Assembly: GCF_003628145.1 (NCBI RefSeq)
Contig: NZ_RBZV01000001.1
Span: 570,299-634,298 of the forward strand
From: Trinickia fusca
Lineage (GTDB): Bacteria > Pseudomonadota > Gammaproteobacteria > Burkholderiales > Burkholderiaceae
Length of the DNA: 64,000 bases
Reading direction: 5' to 3'
The notes under the pieces were generated by a model that saw nothing but the letters and a program-made list of their open reading frames with translations, made no database searches and had not been told where the DNA came from. Shown here in pieces: positions 17,514 through 27,617 of this stretch. Each line of letters opens with the position of its first letter. Positions within the stretch are counted from its first letter, which is position 1. Both the position numbers and the translations under genes were made by a program.

Positions 17514-18002
17514 ATGACCGTGCGCGTACAGACTGCCGATTTTGACCTGACCGCCGAGGTGGCGCTGCTCCGTGCGCAAAACCCGAAGGTCGGTGCCGTG
17601 GCCTGCTTCGTCGGGACCGTACGCGATCTGAACGACGGCGACAGCGTGATGGCGCTGGAGCTCGAGCACTATCCGGGCATGACCGAAAAGGCACTCGAGG
17701 CGATCGTCGACGAAGCGCGCAAGCGCTGGCCCGGCATCGACGTGCTGATCGTGCATCGCGTCGGCAAGCTTGCCCCGCTCGATCAGATCGTGCTCGCAGC
17801 CGCAACGGCCGCGCACCGGCACGAGGCGTTTGCTGCCTGCGAGTTCGTGATGGACTACCTGAAGACGCAGGCGCCGTTCTGGAAGAAAGAAACGACGGCG
17901 GATGGCGAGCGATGGGTCGATGCGCGCGAGTCCGACGATGCGGCGCTCGCGCGTTGGGGCTTGACCACGAAAAACGCTGCTGCGGGCGGCGAAACGTCAT
18001 AA
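17514..18002 (+). CDS. moaE: MoaE, molybdopterin synthase catalytic subunit
   Basis: 162 residues. It binds MoaD and transfers two sulfurs to precursor Z to form molybdopterin. Seen: GAVACFVGTVRD, LELEHYPGMTEKAL, HRVGKLAPLDQIV, and the active-site region HRHEAFAACEFVMDYLK followed by PFWKKE, where the catalytic lysines lie. The ATG follows GAGGAA. Last gene of the plus-strand run; a convergent truncated haemoglobin gene ends 46 bases on. Confidence 0.96.
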   Translation: MTVRVQTADFDLTAEVALLRAQNPKVGAVACFVGTVRDLNDGDSVMALELEHYPGMTEKALEAIVDEARKRWPGIDVLIVHRVGKLAPLDQIVLAAATAAHRHEAFAACEFVMDYLKTQAPFWKKETTADGERWVDARESDDAALARWGLTTKNAAAGGETS

Positions 18003-18048
18003 CGCGCGCCATGGCATCACGTCGGCATGACGGCAATCAGCCTATCGA

Positions 18049-18594
18049 TCAGTCATTCGTCCCACGTCCGATGATCTTGGCCGGAAACGGCTCGCCACGC
18101 GGGCGGTGCGGCATCTCGTCGGCTGCGGCCCGTTTCGGCGCGATGGCGTCGAGCAGGGCCTGCTGCTCGGGCGGAATCGTGTAATCCCAGCCGAACCGGC
18201 TCAACTGCAAGCTCTGCGCGATGCGCAGCGCCGGCTCCATGAAGCGGACGGCCGCTGCGGGCTCGTAGCGCGCGCACACGGTGTCGAGAAACAGATGCAG
18301 CCAGCGGCTGAAATGACGCGGCTCGATACCTTCGAGCGGCTGATGGGCCTGTTGGACGTTGCCGCGGTAACGCTTGTCGCCGAGCACTAGGCTGCCCCAG
18401 AACGTGCACATCTTGGGCAGATGGTCGTCCCATTTGCCGGCCAGCACGGCATCGAACACGGGGCCGAGCAGGGCGTCCGCGCGCACGCGGTCGTAGAAAG
18501 CGTAGACGAGCTCGCGAATGTTCTCCTCGGTCGGCTCGCTGTAGCGCTGGCCATGATGAGAGGGATCGGGGCTGGAGACGGGCTGGGTGGTCAT
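18049..18594 (-). CDS. Group III truncated haemoglobin (Ctb-like)
   Basis: 181 residues from the ATG at 18594; upstream frame lacks family similarity. A 2-over-2 globin fold with the group III pattern: B10 tyrosine Tyr34 (AFYDRV), FWGSLVLGDKRYRG followed by proximal histidine His84 (NVQQAH), and Trp98 in HFSRWL. Residues 140-181 are a charged tail beyond the globin domain. Campylobacter Ctb of this class binds oxygen tightly and is tied to nitrosative stress. It is divergent from an NsrR-like regulator, which supports a nitric-oxide link here by inference. Confidence 0.88.
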   Translation of the reverse strand: MTTQPVSSPDPSHHGQRYSEPTEENIRELVYAFYDRVRADALLGPVFDAVLAGKWDDHLPKMCTFWGSLVLGDKRYRGNVQQAHQPLEGIEPRHFSRWLHLFLDTVCARYEPAAAVRFMEPALRIAQSLQLSRFGWDYTIPPEQQALLDAIAPKRAAADEMPHRPRGEPFPAKIIGRGTND

Positions 18595-18823
18595 GGTGAA
18601 TCCAAAAGCGTGCACCGCGGGTAAACAGCTGCGAAAAGGCGGCGCACGACACACGGTGCGGACGATGCGGTCGACCCTACGAATTTGTCGAAACAGACGA
18701 ACCCGCATCGCTGATGCATGTTATGGTCAAGCCGCGGAGCAAACAACCCTTCGCGCGGTACGGTTTTCACGCGTCGCTCCATTCGCGACGGGCCGCTGCT
18801 GCGCGCCAACAAGCGTTCTTGCC

Positions 18824-19330
18824 ATGAGACTGACCGACTATACCGATTATGCGCTGCGCGTCATGCTGTTCCTCGCTGTGCGGGAGGATGGGCTCTCGAC
18901 GATCCAAGACATCTCGGATGCGTATGGCATCTCGAAGAATCATTTGATGAAGGTGGTGCAGCGGCTCGGCGAGCTCGGCTGGATCGAGACGATCCGGGGG
19001 CGTCACGGCGGGCTGCGGCTCAACGAACGCTCGCTGCGCCTGAGCATCGGCGAGGTCGTGCGGGCCACGGAAAGCGACTTCGCGCTGGTCGGATGTTTCT
19101 CGCGCGACGGTGCCGGTCACCGAGACTGCGTCATCGAGCCGCACTGCCGGCTCAAGCATGTCTTTCAGGCGGCCCAAGGCGCATTCTTTGCGGAATTGGA
19201 CCGGCATACGCTGGCCGATCTGGCCCGGCCAGCCGCACCGCTCGCTATGCTGCTGGGGCTCGGGAACGACGCACCGGTTGTGCCTTTGATCCCCGTAGCG
19301 CCCGTCGCTACTTCCTCCGACAACCTGTGA
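18824..19330 (+). CDS. nsrR: Rrf2-family regulator, NsrR-like
   Basis: 168 residues: N-terminal winged helix (about 1-65, MRLTDYTDYALRVM), then a cluster-binding loop and dimerisation helix. Asp8, the noncysteine cluster ligand found in NsrR, is present, with three cysteines Cys91, Cys102 and Cys108 that fit an iron-sulfur nitric-oxide sensor. The first two cysteines are ten residues apart, against four in E. coli NsrR. LTDYTDYALR and HCRLKHVFQAA place it closer to NsrR than to IscR. Divergent from the truncated haemoglobin gene, which it may repress; clpB follows with its own promoter. Confidence 0.83.
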   Translation: MRLTDYTDYALRVMLFLAVREDGLSTIQDISDAYGISKNHLMKVVQRLGELGWIETIRGRHGGLRLNERSLRLSIGEVVRATESDFALVGCFSRDGAGHRDCVIEPHCRLKHVFQAAQGAFFAELDRHTLADLARPAAPLAMLLGLGNDAPVVPLIPVAPVATSSDNL

Positions 19331-19339
19331 ACGAAGACG

Positions 19340-19368
19340 CTTGAAACCCGCGCTAAAGCGCCTCATGT
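19340..19368 (+). promoter_or_regulatory. Sigma-32 heat-shock promoter of clpB
   Basis: CTTGAAA at 19340-19346 and CCTCATGT at 19361-19368, 14 bases apart, match the sigma-32 consensus (CTTGAAA, 11-16 bases, CCCCATNT) except for one base in the -10. It ends 30 bases before the clpB ATG, just after the regulator stop codon. Confidence 0.75.
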
Positions 19369-19398
19369 TGGTGATAGTCAAAAATTGGAGGTCTCTTC

Positions 19399-21996
<2,598 letters not shown>

Positions 21997-22023
21997 CGCA
22001 ACGCGGTCAAGCAGCTCAAATGG

Positions 22024-22057
22024 CGGCCGGGCGATAAAACGCCCGGCCGTTTTTTTT
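22024..22057 (+). terminator. Rho-independent terminator of clpB
   Basis: A perfect 10-bp GC stem (22024-22033 with 22040-22049), a 6-nt loop and eight T. It lies 28 bases after the clpB stop codon. Confidence 0.92.
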
Positions 22058-22108
22058 CATGAGTTGCGTAGGTTTCGAGGGCGTCGGCATTTTTTTGCGT
22101 ACCGGCGC

Positions 22109-22139
22109 TTGACTTCGAGCGCACTCGAAGTCTTAACGT
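22109..22139 (+). promoter_or_regulatory. MerR-type promoter with 19-bp spacer and operator dyad
   Basis: TTGACT (22109-22114) and TAACGT (22134-22139) are separated by 19 bases, the over-long spacer typical of MerR-controlled promoters. A perfect 9-bp dyad, GACTTCGAG with CTCGAAGTC around a 4-nt centre (22111-22132), fills that spacer. The merR ATG is only 13 bases past the -10, so the leader is very short. Autoregulation by the downstream regulator is inferred. Confidence 0.75.
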
Positions 22140-22152
22140 TGAGGGTGTTGTC

Positions 22153-22638
22153 ATGTCGGAAGCACTGACGATTGGCCGCATGGCCGCTTTGGTGGGCGTA
22201 TCGACGCACACGCTGCGCTATTACGAGCAAGCCGGTTTGATGCGCCCCGTGGCGCGTACGAACGCGGGACATCGGCTGTATGCGCGCGGCGACGTCGACT
22301 GGGTGCGCTTCGTGATGCGGCTCAAGGCGACGGGGATGTCGATCGCGGGCATGCAGGCCTTTGCGGCGCTGCGTGCCCGAGGCGCGGAGACGGTCGCCGA
22401 GCGGCGCGCGCTGATCCTCGAGCATCGCGAGCATGTGCGTGCGCAGCTGGCTCAGTTGCGTTCGAACCTGGCCGCGATCGAGCAAAAGATCATCGACTAC
22501 GACGCGATGATGGGCAATGCACCAGCCGACGACATGACACGCATCGAAGACGAACCTCAAAACACAAAGGACACGCAATGGACAACACGATCAAGCACGC
22601 AGACAACGAACGCTTCGCACGCGGATGGGACAAGCTGA
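22153..22638 (+). CDS. MerR-family regulator (NmlR/AdhR-like), no cysteines
   Basis: 161 residues: winged HTH at the N-terminus (LTIGRMAALVGVSTHTLRYYEQAGL), the RTNAGHRLY wing, and a long dimerisation helix at about 80-118. It resembles the NmlR/AdhR group that responds to carbonyl electrophiles in other bacteria, but the protein contains no cysteine; Arg56 appears to stand where those sensors have their conserved Cys. The last 20 residues are encoded inside the start of the next gene and are probably not conserved. Expected to bind the dyad promoter just upstream. Confidence 0.85.
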   Translation: MSEALTIGRMAALVGVSTHTLRYYEQAGLMRPVARTNAGHRLYARGDVDWVRFVMRLKATGMSIAGMQAFAALRARGAETVAERRALILEHREHVRAQLAQLRSNLAAIEQKIIDYDAMMGNAPADDMTRIEDEPQNTKDTQWTTRSSTQTTNASHADGTS

Positions 22639-23003
22639 AGGAGATCGACGGCGAAGCCGGCGAGCGCGTGATCGAATCGCTTGCGCCCATCGCGCCGGAT
22701 TTCGCCCGGCTGTTGATCGAATTTCCGTTCGGCGACATCTACAGCCGTCCGCAACTTGACCTGAAGTCGCGCGAGATCGCGACGATCGCGGCGCTGGCCG
22801 CGCTCGGCAACGCTCAGCCGCAGCTGAAGGTACACATCGAGGGCGCGCTGAACGTCGGCTGCTCGCGCGAGGAGATCGTCGAGATCTTCATGCAGATGGC
22901 TGTCTACGCAGGCTTCCCTGCGGCATTGAACGCCCTGTTCGCGGCGCGCGACGTGTTCGCCGCCCGTGATGCTCAGGCCGCGTCGACCGCGGCTGGTGCC
23001 TGA
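22578..23003 (+). CDS. Carboxymuconolactone decarboxylase-family protein
   Basis: 141 residues from an ATG with AAAGGA upstream. The CMD fold is seen in REIATIAALAALGNAQPQLKVHIEGALNVGCSREEIVEIFMQMAVYAGFPAALNAL. The single cysteine (Cys96) is not part of a CXXC pair, so it is not an AhpD-type disulfide reductase; it fits the gamma-carboxymuconolactone decarboxylase-like branch, whose members in MerR/AdhR-linked loci have no firmly known substrate. The start lies 61 bases inside the regulator frame, so the two are cotranscribed. Its 3' end overlaps the convergent MATE gene by 31 bases. Confidence 0.85.
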   Translation: MDNTIKHADNERFARGWDKLKEIDGEAGERVIESLAPIAPDFARLLIEFPFGDIYSRPQLDLKSREIATIAALAALGNAQPQLKVHIEGALNVGCSREEIVEIFMQMAVYAGFPAALNALFAARDVFAARDAQAASTAAGA

Positions 23004-24352
23004 GCGTCACGCGAGAGGCGCGCGCTGACCGTGTGCCAATAGACGTACAAGCCGCAGCCGGCAGCCGCGAGGCTCGCCGCGCTCGCGGCCCAGAAGCCGC
23101 GTGCGCCCGTGAGCCACGACGGTATGGCGCCGCCGACGTCGAAGCCAAGCGTATAGCCGCCGCCGAGTCCTACACCCCATAGCGCCACGGCGTAGATGAG
23201 GGTCGGCACGACAGCCACCTTATAGGCTCGCAGCACGAAGGCCGTCGTGGCCTGCAGCGCATCGAAGACGTGGTAGCAGAGCATGATCGTCACGAGCGGC
23301 ATGGCGGCGGCGATCACGGCTGCATTGGGTGTATACGCGGCGAGGATCACGGGCCGAAGCAGGAAGCCGATCAGCGCATAGCAGGTGCCCACGCCGCACG
23401 CCATGGCGATGCCGTGGCGCGCCAGCTTGCGTGCTGCATCGTACTGGCGAGCCCCCAGCGATTGCGCGACGAGCGTCGACGTTGCCACGCCGATCGACAG
23501 TGGCGTCATGTACAGCACCGCTCCCCAATTGCCGGTGATTTGATGTCCGGCCAGCGTCGTCGTGCCGAAGCGCGCGATGAAGAGCGCCATGAACGTGTAG
23601 GACGTCACCTCGATCAGATACGACAGGCCCATCGGCAAGCCCAGCTTGAGCAGGGCGAGCAGGCGCTGCCGCTCGGGCCAGCAGAAATGCTTGAAGATGC
23701 CGAACGGCTCGAACACGTCGACTTTCGCCAGCAACAGCAGACCGGTGCCGGCGTACAAGAAATTGACGACCGTGCTCGCGAGCGCGCAGCCAGGGCCGCC
23801 GAGCGCCGGCACGCCGAACCCACCGAAGATGAACCAGTAGTTCAGCGGGATCTTCAAGACCAGCGCGCCCAATTGCAGCACCATCACCAGGCGCGGCTTG
23901 CCGACCGCATTGGCGAGCGCCGTGTAGACGCGAAACACGAGGCTGGCCGGCAAACCGAACGCCGCGATGCGCAAGTACGCTTCGGTGCGCTCGTGCAGCG
24001 CCTGCGGCACGCGTGCCAGCGCAAGCAGCGGCTCCGGAAAGTACATGACGACGAAACCGAAGGTGGCGAGGGCAGCCGCGAGCCATAGCGCCTGGCGCAC
24101 CTCTTCACCGATCTCGACGTAGCGCCGGGCGCCGAACAGTTGTCCCACGATCGGCTGCACGGCGAGGAGCACGCCCGTCATGCCGACGAGCACCGAGACA
24201 TAGATCGATGAGCCGAGTCCGAGCGCGGCAAGGTCGACCGCCGAGTAGCGGCCGGCCATCACCGTGTCGATGACCCCGAACGCAATGATCGCGAGCTGCC
24301 CGATCAGTATCGGCCAGGCGAGGCCGGCGATTTTCCGCATGTCGGCGAACAT
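22973..24352 (-). CDS. norM: MATE-family multidrug efflux transporter, NorM-like
   Basis: 459 residues, 12 predicted membrane helices in two matching halves, as in MATE/MOP-superfamily exporters. N-terminal IAGLAWPILIGQLAIIAFGVIDTVMAGR and the second-half LGLPMGLSYLIEVTSYTFMALFIARFG are typical of NorM. It exports cationic compounds with sodium or protons; Burkholderia NorM has been linked to polymyxin tolerance. Starts five bases after the stop of the ArnT-like transferase gene, so they form an operon. The ribosome binding site is weak. The 3' end overlaps the convergent CMD gene. Confidence 0.9.
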   Translation of the reverse strand: MFADMRKIAGLAWPILIGQLAIIAFGVIDTVMAGRYSAVDLAALGLGSSIYVSVLVGMTGVLLAVQPIVGQLFGARRYVEIGEEVRQALWLAAALATFGFVVMYFPEPLLALARVPQALHERTEAYLRIAAFGLPASLVFRVYTALANAVGKPRLVMVLQLGALVLKIPLNYWFIFGGFGVPALGGPGCALASTVVNFLYAGTGLLLLAKVDVFEPFGIFKHFCWPERQRLLALLKLGLPMGLSYLIEVTSYTFMALFIARFGTTTLAGHQITGNWGAVLYMTPLSIGVATSTLVAQSLGARQYDAARKLARHGIAMACGVGTCYALIGFLLRPVILAAYTPNAAVIAAAMPLVTIMLCYHVFDALQATTAFVLRAYKVAVVPTLIYAVALWGVGLGGGYTLGFDVGGAIPSWLTGARGFWAASAASLAAAGCGLYVYWHTVSARLSRDAQAPAAVDAA

Positions 24353-24357
24353 AGGCT

Positions 24358-26115
24358 TCAGCGTCCGCGCTTGAGCAGTTTGCGATGCTCGACGTGGGCC
24401 GGCTTGGGCCGGTCGACGCGTACATAGAGGCGGAACCGTTCGTCGCGGTCGGCAGCGCGGCGGCCTTCCCACACGAGCTTCCAGACGTAGCTGAGCATCG
24501 GGCTCGGTGCGCTGAAGTCCTGCGTGTCCTGACGCAGCAGCACGTCGCAGTCCTGGCTGAACGAGAACTGCATATCGCCGAAGTAGGCGAACGAGGCGAG
24601 CTGAGCATCGCCGAGGCGCACCGGCGAGATGCACGTGTAGTCGTCGGGCAGGTGCTCGGCGATCTGCAATGCGACGTCGCGATAAGTCCGGCTGTAGTTC
24701 ACCATCGGCAGCCACAGCGTCATGAGCAGCACCCACATCAACGTCGTGCCTGCGCTCGAGAGCACGACACTGCGCCACAGAACCTTCGGGTGACGCGAGA
24801 GGCGCCAATGCACGAGGGCGGCCCAGCCGAGCGTCGCGGCGATCGCACAGGCGAGCGAGAGCGCGCTGAAGTGTGGGGCAAAACCGGGAACGAGCCGTGC
24901 CAGGTTATGCGCGAGCTGACGTGGCGTCCCCGTTTGCGCGGCAAGCCAGACAAGCCACACGAACGTGCCGAGAATCGTGAAGCTGAGGACCGCAAACCAA
25001 TCGATCGCGTTGATTGCGCCGCGCTTGAGCGTCGGCAGGGCGAACGTGGCGAGCGTCGCGAGCGCGGGCAGCAGCAACAAGTAGAGCCGGTTTGTTTGAT
25101 GGCTTTGCAGCACGGCCAGCACGAGCACGGGGAGGACGACGGCCAGCGGCGCCGCGATGTGCGGCTTGCGGCGCAAGCCACCCCAGCTGACCCATGCCCA
25201 GGCCGCCAGCGGCCAGGCCGGCCACGTGAACAGCGGCAGGTTCTTGAACGCATAGCGCACGACGTGGCCGGGCGGGGGCGAGAAACGGTTGATGCTGGCG
25301 TTGATCCATTGGCCGATGACCCAAGGCGCGTCGTCCGGATAGAGCTTGAAGACGGTCACAGGCCATGCCGAGGACAGCACCAGCACGATCGGGACGCCGA
25401 GCACCAGCAGCCAGACGGAGCGCACCTCTTTCACGAGCGCCGCGAGCACACCGGTGCCGATCAGCAACGCGACGACCAGCAATGGATTGGCAGTCAGCGC
25501 AAGCAGGCCGAGCGCCAGTCCCCACCATAGCGTGCCGATCAAAGGCTTGTCGATGATACGCACGAGCCCGTACACGAGCATCGCGATGCACATGAATTGC
25601 GCGAGCTGCGGCGTCGTTTCGTGGCCGCGCTCGGCAAGCCCGAAGCACGCGACGAGGATCAGCAGTGCGCCGTCGCCGAGCGTGCGTCCGTAGTCGCGCG
25701 GCTCGGGTTCTCCGCCGAACGCATACTTGAACGGCTGCACTTCCGGCCGTCGGCCCAACAGATAGGCGCTATACCAGACGAACGCGCAGGCGACACAAAA
25801 GAACAGGCCCGTTGCGACGCGCGAGGCGTCGGCCGCGTCGACCCACGGCGCGAGCAGGCGGATCGCCACGGCCCCGGGCCAGTAGCCGAGCGGACCGTCA
25901 TCGGTGATGAACTTGCCGACCAGATTCGGCAGCAGCCAGTCCTTCGGCCCGCCATTGGCCATCGTCCACATGACGCCAAAGCCGGCCGCATCTTCGTTCT
26001 TCCAGGGGTCGCGGCCGAACAGGCCAAAGCCTGCATAGATAATGCAGAGCGCGAGCAGCAGCCAGCGCGGCAAGGCACGGGTGGCGGAGGCGGTGAGGCG
26101 GACGGCGGGTTTCAT
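24358..26115 (-). CDS. ArnT-like GT-C glycosyltransferase (GT39/PMT-2 superfamily)
   Basis: 585 residues from the ATG at 26115; an in-frame start 66 bases upstream would add a polar segment without a ribosome binding site. About 11-12 membrane helices and a soluble C-terminus (from about 490), as in ArnT. The first periplasmic loop keeps an acidic pair, DPWKNEDAAGFG, in the place of the ArnT DEGRYAE motif, and DGPLGYWPGAVAIRL replaces KYFEKPPL. It should transfer a sugar from a polyprenyl-phosphate carrier outside the inner membrane, but acceptor and sugar are unknown. Cotranscribed with the MATE gene. Confidence 0.8.
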   Translation of the reverse strand: MKPAVRLTASATRALPRWLLLALCIIYAGFGLFGRDPWKNEDAAGFGVMWTMANGGPKDWLLPNLVGKFITDDGPLGYWPGAVAIRLLAPWVDAADASRVATGLFFCVACAFVWYSAYLLGRRPEVQPFKYAFGGEPEPRDYGRTLGDGALLILVACFGLAERGHETTPQLAQFMCIAMLVYGLVRIIDKPLIGTLWWGLALGLLALTANPLLVVALLIGTGVLAALVKEVRSVWLLVLGVPIVLVLSSAWPVTVFKLYPDDAPWVIGQWINASINRFSPPPGHVVRYAFKNLPLFTWPAWPLAAWAWVSWGGLRRKPHIAAPLAVVLPVLVLAVLQSHQTNRLYLLLLPALATLATFALPTLKRGAINAIDWFAVLSFTILGTFVWLVWLAAQTGTPRQLAHNLARLVPGFAPHFSALSLACAIAATLGWAALVHWRLSRHPKVLWRSVVLSSAGTTLMWVLLMTLWLPMVNYSRTYRDVALQIAEHLPDDYTCISPVRLGDAQLASFAYFGDMQFSFSQDCDVLLRQDTQDFSAPSPMLSYVWKLVWEGRRAADRDERFRLYVRVDRPKPAHVEHRKLLKRGR

Positions 26116-26252
26116 GCAGACAGAGGCGGATAGGCGGCGATCGTTGTACTTATACGGCGCGTGGGGCGCGAGAACCGGCATTGTAGACGCCTGTGGCGCA
26201 GTGCGTCAGAAGCGTATCGACTCGCAGCGTCGCTTGACATGTCCAGCAAATG

Positions 26253-26281
26253 AAAAAAGGGCAGCGTAGGCTGCCCTTTTT
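26253..26281 (-). terminator. Bidirectional terminator after rpmE2
   Basis: GGGCAGC (26259-26265) and GCTGCCC (26270-26276) form a 7-bp stem with a 4-nt loop, flanked by A6 on one side and T5 on the other. It lies 38 bases past the rpmE2 stop codon on the minus strand and works in either direction. Confidence 0.88.
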
Positions 26282-26318
26282 CGATCCGGCGCAGGGCCGG
26301 TACGCGAACATCGCGGTA

Positions 26319-26579
26319 TTACTTCGCCTTGCCGGTTGCGCGTGCGCCGAACTTCTTGTTGAACTTCTCGACGCGGCCAGCCGTGTCCATGATCTTTTGC
26401 TGGCCCGTGTAGAACGGGTGCGATTCCGACGAGACTTCGATCTTGGCGAGCGGGTAGGTCTTGCCGTTGAATTCGGCCGTTTCGCGCGTCTGGATGGTCG
26501 AGCGCGTCACGAACTTGAAGTCGTTCGACACGTCGATGAACAGGACTTCGCGGTAATCGGGGTGAATGCCTTCTTTCAT
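26319..26579 (-). CDS. rpmE2: Ribosomal protein bL31 type B
   Basis: 86 residues from the ATG at 26579, preceded by AAAGGAAA. Structural protein of the 50S subunit at the intersubunit bridge. It contains no cysteine, so it is the zinc-free (C-minus) type B form; [14 protein letters not shown] and [13 protein letters not shown] are diagnostic. In bacteria with both forms the C-minus version is made under zinc limitation, but no Zur-like dyad was seen upstream, so it may be the only L31 here. Confidence 0.97.
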   Translation of the reverse strand: MKEGIHPDYREVLFIDVSNDFKFVTRSTIQTRETAEFNGKTYPLAKIEVSSESHPFYTGQQKIMDTAGRVEKFNKKFGARATGKAK

Positions 26580-26715
26580 GGTCTTTCCTTTGGTCTGGCG
26601 GTAGCCAACCCGCTGCTTTGCCGCGCGAGCCACTTGCCTAAGGTCGAAAAACGGCAATTATGCCAGAAAATCAGTCGGTTGACGAATTTTTGGTGCGCGA
26701 GCCACTGCGGCACAG

Positions 26716-27540
26716 TCAGGCGAGTACGCCTGTGCGGGCGGGGTCCTGTCGGTAATAGCGTGCGAGCAGGCGATAGAGTTCGGGATACTCGGCCTCGAAT
26801 GTGCCCGGCTGCACGAACAGCGCTTCGCTGCATACGGCGAAGAATTCCGACGGGTGATCGGCCGCGTAAGGGTCGATCAGCGATTCGCGCTCGAAACGCG
26901 CCCAGCGGCGTTGCGGCACGGCATCGACTTTTCCGCAGAAGTTGTCGTAGGCATGGTCGAACACGTTGGCCCAGGCAGCGGCATCGAGCGGTGCGTGCCA
27001 GCGCCGGAACAGCGGAGGGTGGCCGTTCGTTTCGCCCGTCAGCATGTCGATCTTATGGGCGAACTCGTGGATGACGACGTTGTAAGCGTCGCGCGCATCG
27101 GTCATTTGCGCGTCTTCCCACGACAGGATCACGGGACCGCCTTCCCAGGCCTCGCCGCTCGCATCCTGCTCGACCTCGTGCACGACGCCGTCTTCGTCCT
27201 CGACCGTCTTGCGAATCACGAACTCGCCCGGATAGACGACCACGCCGACCCAGCCGCGATACAGATCGAGGCTCAGGTTCAGCACGGGCAAGCACGCTTG
27301 GGCCGCGATGCTGACGATCATCGCATCGGTCAGTTCGAGGCCGTGGGCCGTCGAAAATTCCTTCTGGGCGATGAACAGGCTCGCCATCTCGCGCAGGCGC
27401 GCGAGGTCGGGTGCATCGAGGTGGGTGAGGAACGGGAGCGCGTCGAGCGTGGCCTGCCACAGTTCGTCGGCGATCGGGTGCTTGCGCAGCGCACGTTCGC
27501 GGCGCCGCGTGTCGAGCCAGCGAGTCAGCTTCGAGAGCAT
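26716..27540 (-). CDS. mtfA: MtfA-like M90 zinc metallopeptidase
   Basis: 274 residues from the ATG at 27540. An upstream in-frame GTG at 27573 was rejected because it lies inside a 15-bp hairpin. The zinc motif HEFAHKID (HExxH) is followed by the distant acidic region DPYAADHPSEFFAVCSEALF, as in E. coli MtfA, which interacts with the glucose-phosphotransferase repressor Mlc and has aminopeptidase activity. Whether it has the Mlc role here is unknown. LPVLNLSLDLYRGWVGVVVYP and GPVILSWEDAQ match the family. Downstream of rho on the same strand. Confidence 0.92.
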   Translation of the reverse strand: MLSKLTRWLDTRRRERALRKHPIADELWQATLDALPFLTHLDAPDLARLREMASLFIAQKEFSTAHGLELTDAMIVSIAAQACLPVLNLSLDLYRGWVGVVVYPGEFVIRKTVEDEDGVVHEVEQDASGEAWEGGPVILSWEDAQMTDARDAYNVVIHEFAHKIDMLTGETNGHPPLFRRWHAPLDAAAWANVFDHAYDNFCGKVDAVPQRRWARFERESLIDPYAADHPSEFFAVCSEALFVQPGTFEAEYPELYRLLARYYRQDPARTGVLA

Positions 27541-27566
27541 CGGAGGAGTGGCGGCCGAGGAGGTCG

Positions 27567-27602
27567 GCGCCACGAGGCGAGGCGGATCTCGCCTCGTGGC
27601 GC
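27567..27602 (-). repeat. 15-bp perfect hairpin without U-tract, rho-mtfA
   Basis: GCGCCACGAGGCGAG (27567-27581) is exactly complementary to 27588-27602, with a 6-nt loop. It begins 16 bases after the rho stop codon, and neither strand has a T-run after it. It may end or stabilise the rho mRNA. Confidence 0.8.
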
Positions 27603-27617
27603 AGATGGCGTGCGGCG

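Noticed and set aside
18700-18735. NsrR operator in the globin-nsrR gap
   Set aside because: The GATGCAT...ATGGTC dyad keeps one half-site only; it is too far from the known consensus to list as a site.
22153-26115. Genomic island
   Set aside because: The stretch is more accessory in content, but GC level and codon use look like the flanks, and there is no integrase, tRNA, direct repeat or mobile element.
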